DNA of 64,000 bases from Rhodoplanes sp963724735 (GTDB lineage Bacteria > Pseudomonadota > Alphaproteobacteria > Rhizobiales > Xanthobacteraceae), in the NCBI GenBank assembly GCA_963724735.1, contig CAVRVX010000038.1, positions 58,286 to 122,285 on the forward strand, read 5' to 3'. The notes under the pieces were generated by a model. The model did not search any database. It saw only the letters and a program-made list of their open reading frames with translations, and was not told the DNA's origin. Positions within the stretch are counted from its first letter, which is position 1; each line of letters opens with the position of its first letter. Of the stretch, positions 62,939-64,000 are shown piece after piece. A program made the position numbers and the translations under genes.

Positions 62939-63486
62939 GTGCCTGCGCCTCCACCCAAGCCCGCTGTGCAGCCTGCGGCGGGTGACCAGAAACCCCGCTG
63001 GCGTGCCGTCAGGAGGGTCGCGCTGGTCCTCGGCATATTGCTGGTACTGGCCGCCGGAGCCTGGTATGGCCACTACTGGTGGACGACCGGCCGATTTCTC
63101 GTCTCAACCGATGATGCCTATGTCGGCGCCAAGAACGCGACACTGTCGGCCAAGGTTACGGGTTACGTATCGGCAGTCGACATCGAAGATAATGCCCATG
63201 TGCACGAAGGCGATGTGATCGCGCGGATCGACGACGGGGACTACCAGCTCGCCGTCGAGACAGCACACGACAACATCGCCACTCAGCAGGCGACCGTCGA
63301 CCGCATCGGAGCAGATCGTCGCCCAGCAGGCCGCTGTCGACCAAGCCAAGGCGGAGACGGGATGCCTTCCCTCGCCGGCTCATTCGCTTCGCAGGACTGA
63401 ACGGCAGTTGATGAGCCGTCTTGCGGCGGCCCAATATTTCGGTTCCAAGCTGGCCGCCACCCGCACCGCATCGAGGGGCGAAAACG
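62939..63486 (+). pseudogene. EmrA/HlyD-family adaptor, truncated and frameshifted
   Basis: GTG 62939 opens a short cytoplasmic tail, a membrane anchor (VALVLGILLVLAAGAWYGHY) and the first lipoyl half: STDDAYVGAKNATLSAKVTG, YVSAVDIEDNAHVHEGDVIA and RIDDGDYQLAVETA, the hallmark of EmrA. At about 63305 a frame change precedes EQIVAQQAAVDQAKAE; then the hairpin and the second half are missing. The end fragment (RRTERQLMSRLAAAQYFGSK) is out of context. Confidence 0.8.
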
Positions 63487-63695
63487 ATCGGAGCTGACTG
63501 ATGATCACTGTGCCTCTGAGGCAGCGGGCCGCGGCGGGAACATCGATGATGACCGAGCGCGTCGCCGTCGCCGGATCGCCCCAGGCCTGTCGGTGGCGAC
63601 GTAGTCGATGGCGTCGGTTGCGGGGGCGGAGGTGTCGAAGACGATGTCGCTCACGAAAAAACCCTACCGTTACCGCGCGCTTTTGAAGTATTAGG
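63487..63695. other. no gene recognised
   Basis: Short stretch after the EmrA remnant with no supported coding sequence. Confidence 0.4.
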
Positions 63696-63716
63696 AACCC
63701 CGCGAAGAGCGGGGTT
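63696..63716. terminator. hairpin at the GNAT gene end
   Basis: AACCCCGC-GAAGA-GCGGGGTT, a perfect 8-bp stem with loop GAAGA overlapping the end of the minus-strand GNAT gene. Confidence 0.6.
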
Positions 63717-63999
63717 AGGGGTTTCTCGGACGCCACTGCATATTCTGGATGGGCCCATCCGGCCCATTTTTAACGTCCCCCGTTTTCACGAATTTGTGTT
63801 TCTCGAAAAAGCGCACGGCGTGACCATTGTTGGGGTCCACATTCAGATCGACGCCGGTCGGTGAAAGCCACTTCGCCTCGGAGAGAAACAATCCCCCGAC
63901 GCTGCTTCTCCAGAACTCCCACGCTACGACAAGCTGATCGAGATAGCCTGTTTCCCAATCGATGGTCATAAAACCGACCACATCGCCTCGCCACTCGGC
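63715..63999 (-). CDS. GNAT family acetyltransferase, C-terminal part (runs off the window)
   Basis: 95 codons to the window edge: AEWRGDVVGFMTIDWETGYL, DQLVVAWEFWRSSVGGLFLS, then VDLNVDPNNGHAVRFFEKHK. The acetyl-CoA loop is the WRSSVGGLFL segment and the C-terminal motif is NGHAVRFFEKHKF. The start lies beyond 64000. Substrate unknown. Confidence 0.82.
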   Translation of the reverse strand, partial: AEWRGDVVGFMTIDWETGYLDQLVVAWEFWRSSVGGLFLSEAKWLSPTGVDLNVDPNNGHAVRFFEKHKFVKTGDVKNGPDGPIQNMQWRPRNP

Positions 64000-64000
64000 T

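Overview
The window is high-GC alphaproteobacterial chromosome. Gene families and neighbourhoods point to Hyphomicrobiales, close to Nitrobacteraceae/Xanthobacteraceae (Bradyrhizobium-like). Indicators are sdhCDAB beside a mesaconyl-CoA hydratase gene, lspA followed by an exported protein and a pair of M16 peptidases, a BTLCP protease, bufferin genes, and GC-rich palindromic repeats. Species cannot be assigned from sequence reading alone. 

Region 1 (1-23.98 kb) is a core-like backbone: an ABC exporter (tail of an adaptor, permease, ATPase), a copper-chaperone-like protein, a TipF-like degenerate EAL protein, a HAD-IIA phosphatase, a CheY-like receiver, ribF, a phasin fused to an MbcA/ParS/Xre toxin-binding domain, ileS (interrupted by a palindromic repeat cluster and a single-base frameshift), lspA, an M16 peptidase pair, arfB, sdhCDAB, mch, a GNAT, a macro-domain protein, cobS (frameshifted), a Sua5/TsaC protein and tRNA-Pro(CGG). 

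Region 2 (23.98-37.4 kb) is a decayed accessory island after the tRNA. It holds IS3 and other transposase remnants, a broken Lhr-like helicase fused to an IS30 tail, a broken ATP-dependent DNA ligase, a ruined TPR-CHAT protease gene followed on the same strand by a ruined trypsin-like protease gene, an IS3 element with both ends, an acyl-carrier-like protein lacking its serine, and truncated type I secretion genes. A ~170-bp lhr/IS30 junction occurs at 26.7 kb and again, inverted, at 36.8 kb, where it truncates a DUF5330-like gene. 

Region 3 (37.4-51.96 kb) looks functional and is the most interesting part. It carries a peroxiredoxin-like gene, a LysR regulator, a Tat-exported HAD protein, a bufferin operon (DUF2282 precursor, DUF692/MNIO enzyme, DUF2063 partner), an SDR gene, a second lone DUF2282 precursor, a DoxX gene followed by a double-DoxX/NDH-2 fusion, an FMN-binding protein, an AhpD-like protein and a second LysR. 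Four exact ATAG-N7-CTAT (T-N11-A) LysR-type boxes lie upstream of the peroxiredoxin, both bufferin precursors and doxX. I infer one redox- or metal-responsive regulon. 

Region 4 (51.96-64 kb) mixes intact genes (DUF1772, alpha/beta hydrolase, DUF2237, DHA2-type MFS exporter, TetR) with gene fragments joined abruptly: BNR/glyoxalase, epimerase/radical SAM, glnA, UBP zinc finger/adenosine-specific kinase, and emrA. A textbook IS1595 insertion with an 8-bp target duplication splits a GFA-family gene. Single-base frameshifts recur in otherwise intact genes, so assembly indels must be considered before calling any single lesion biological.
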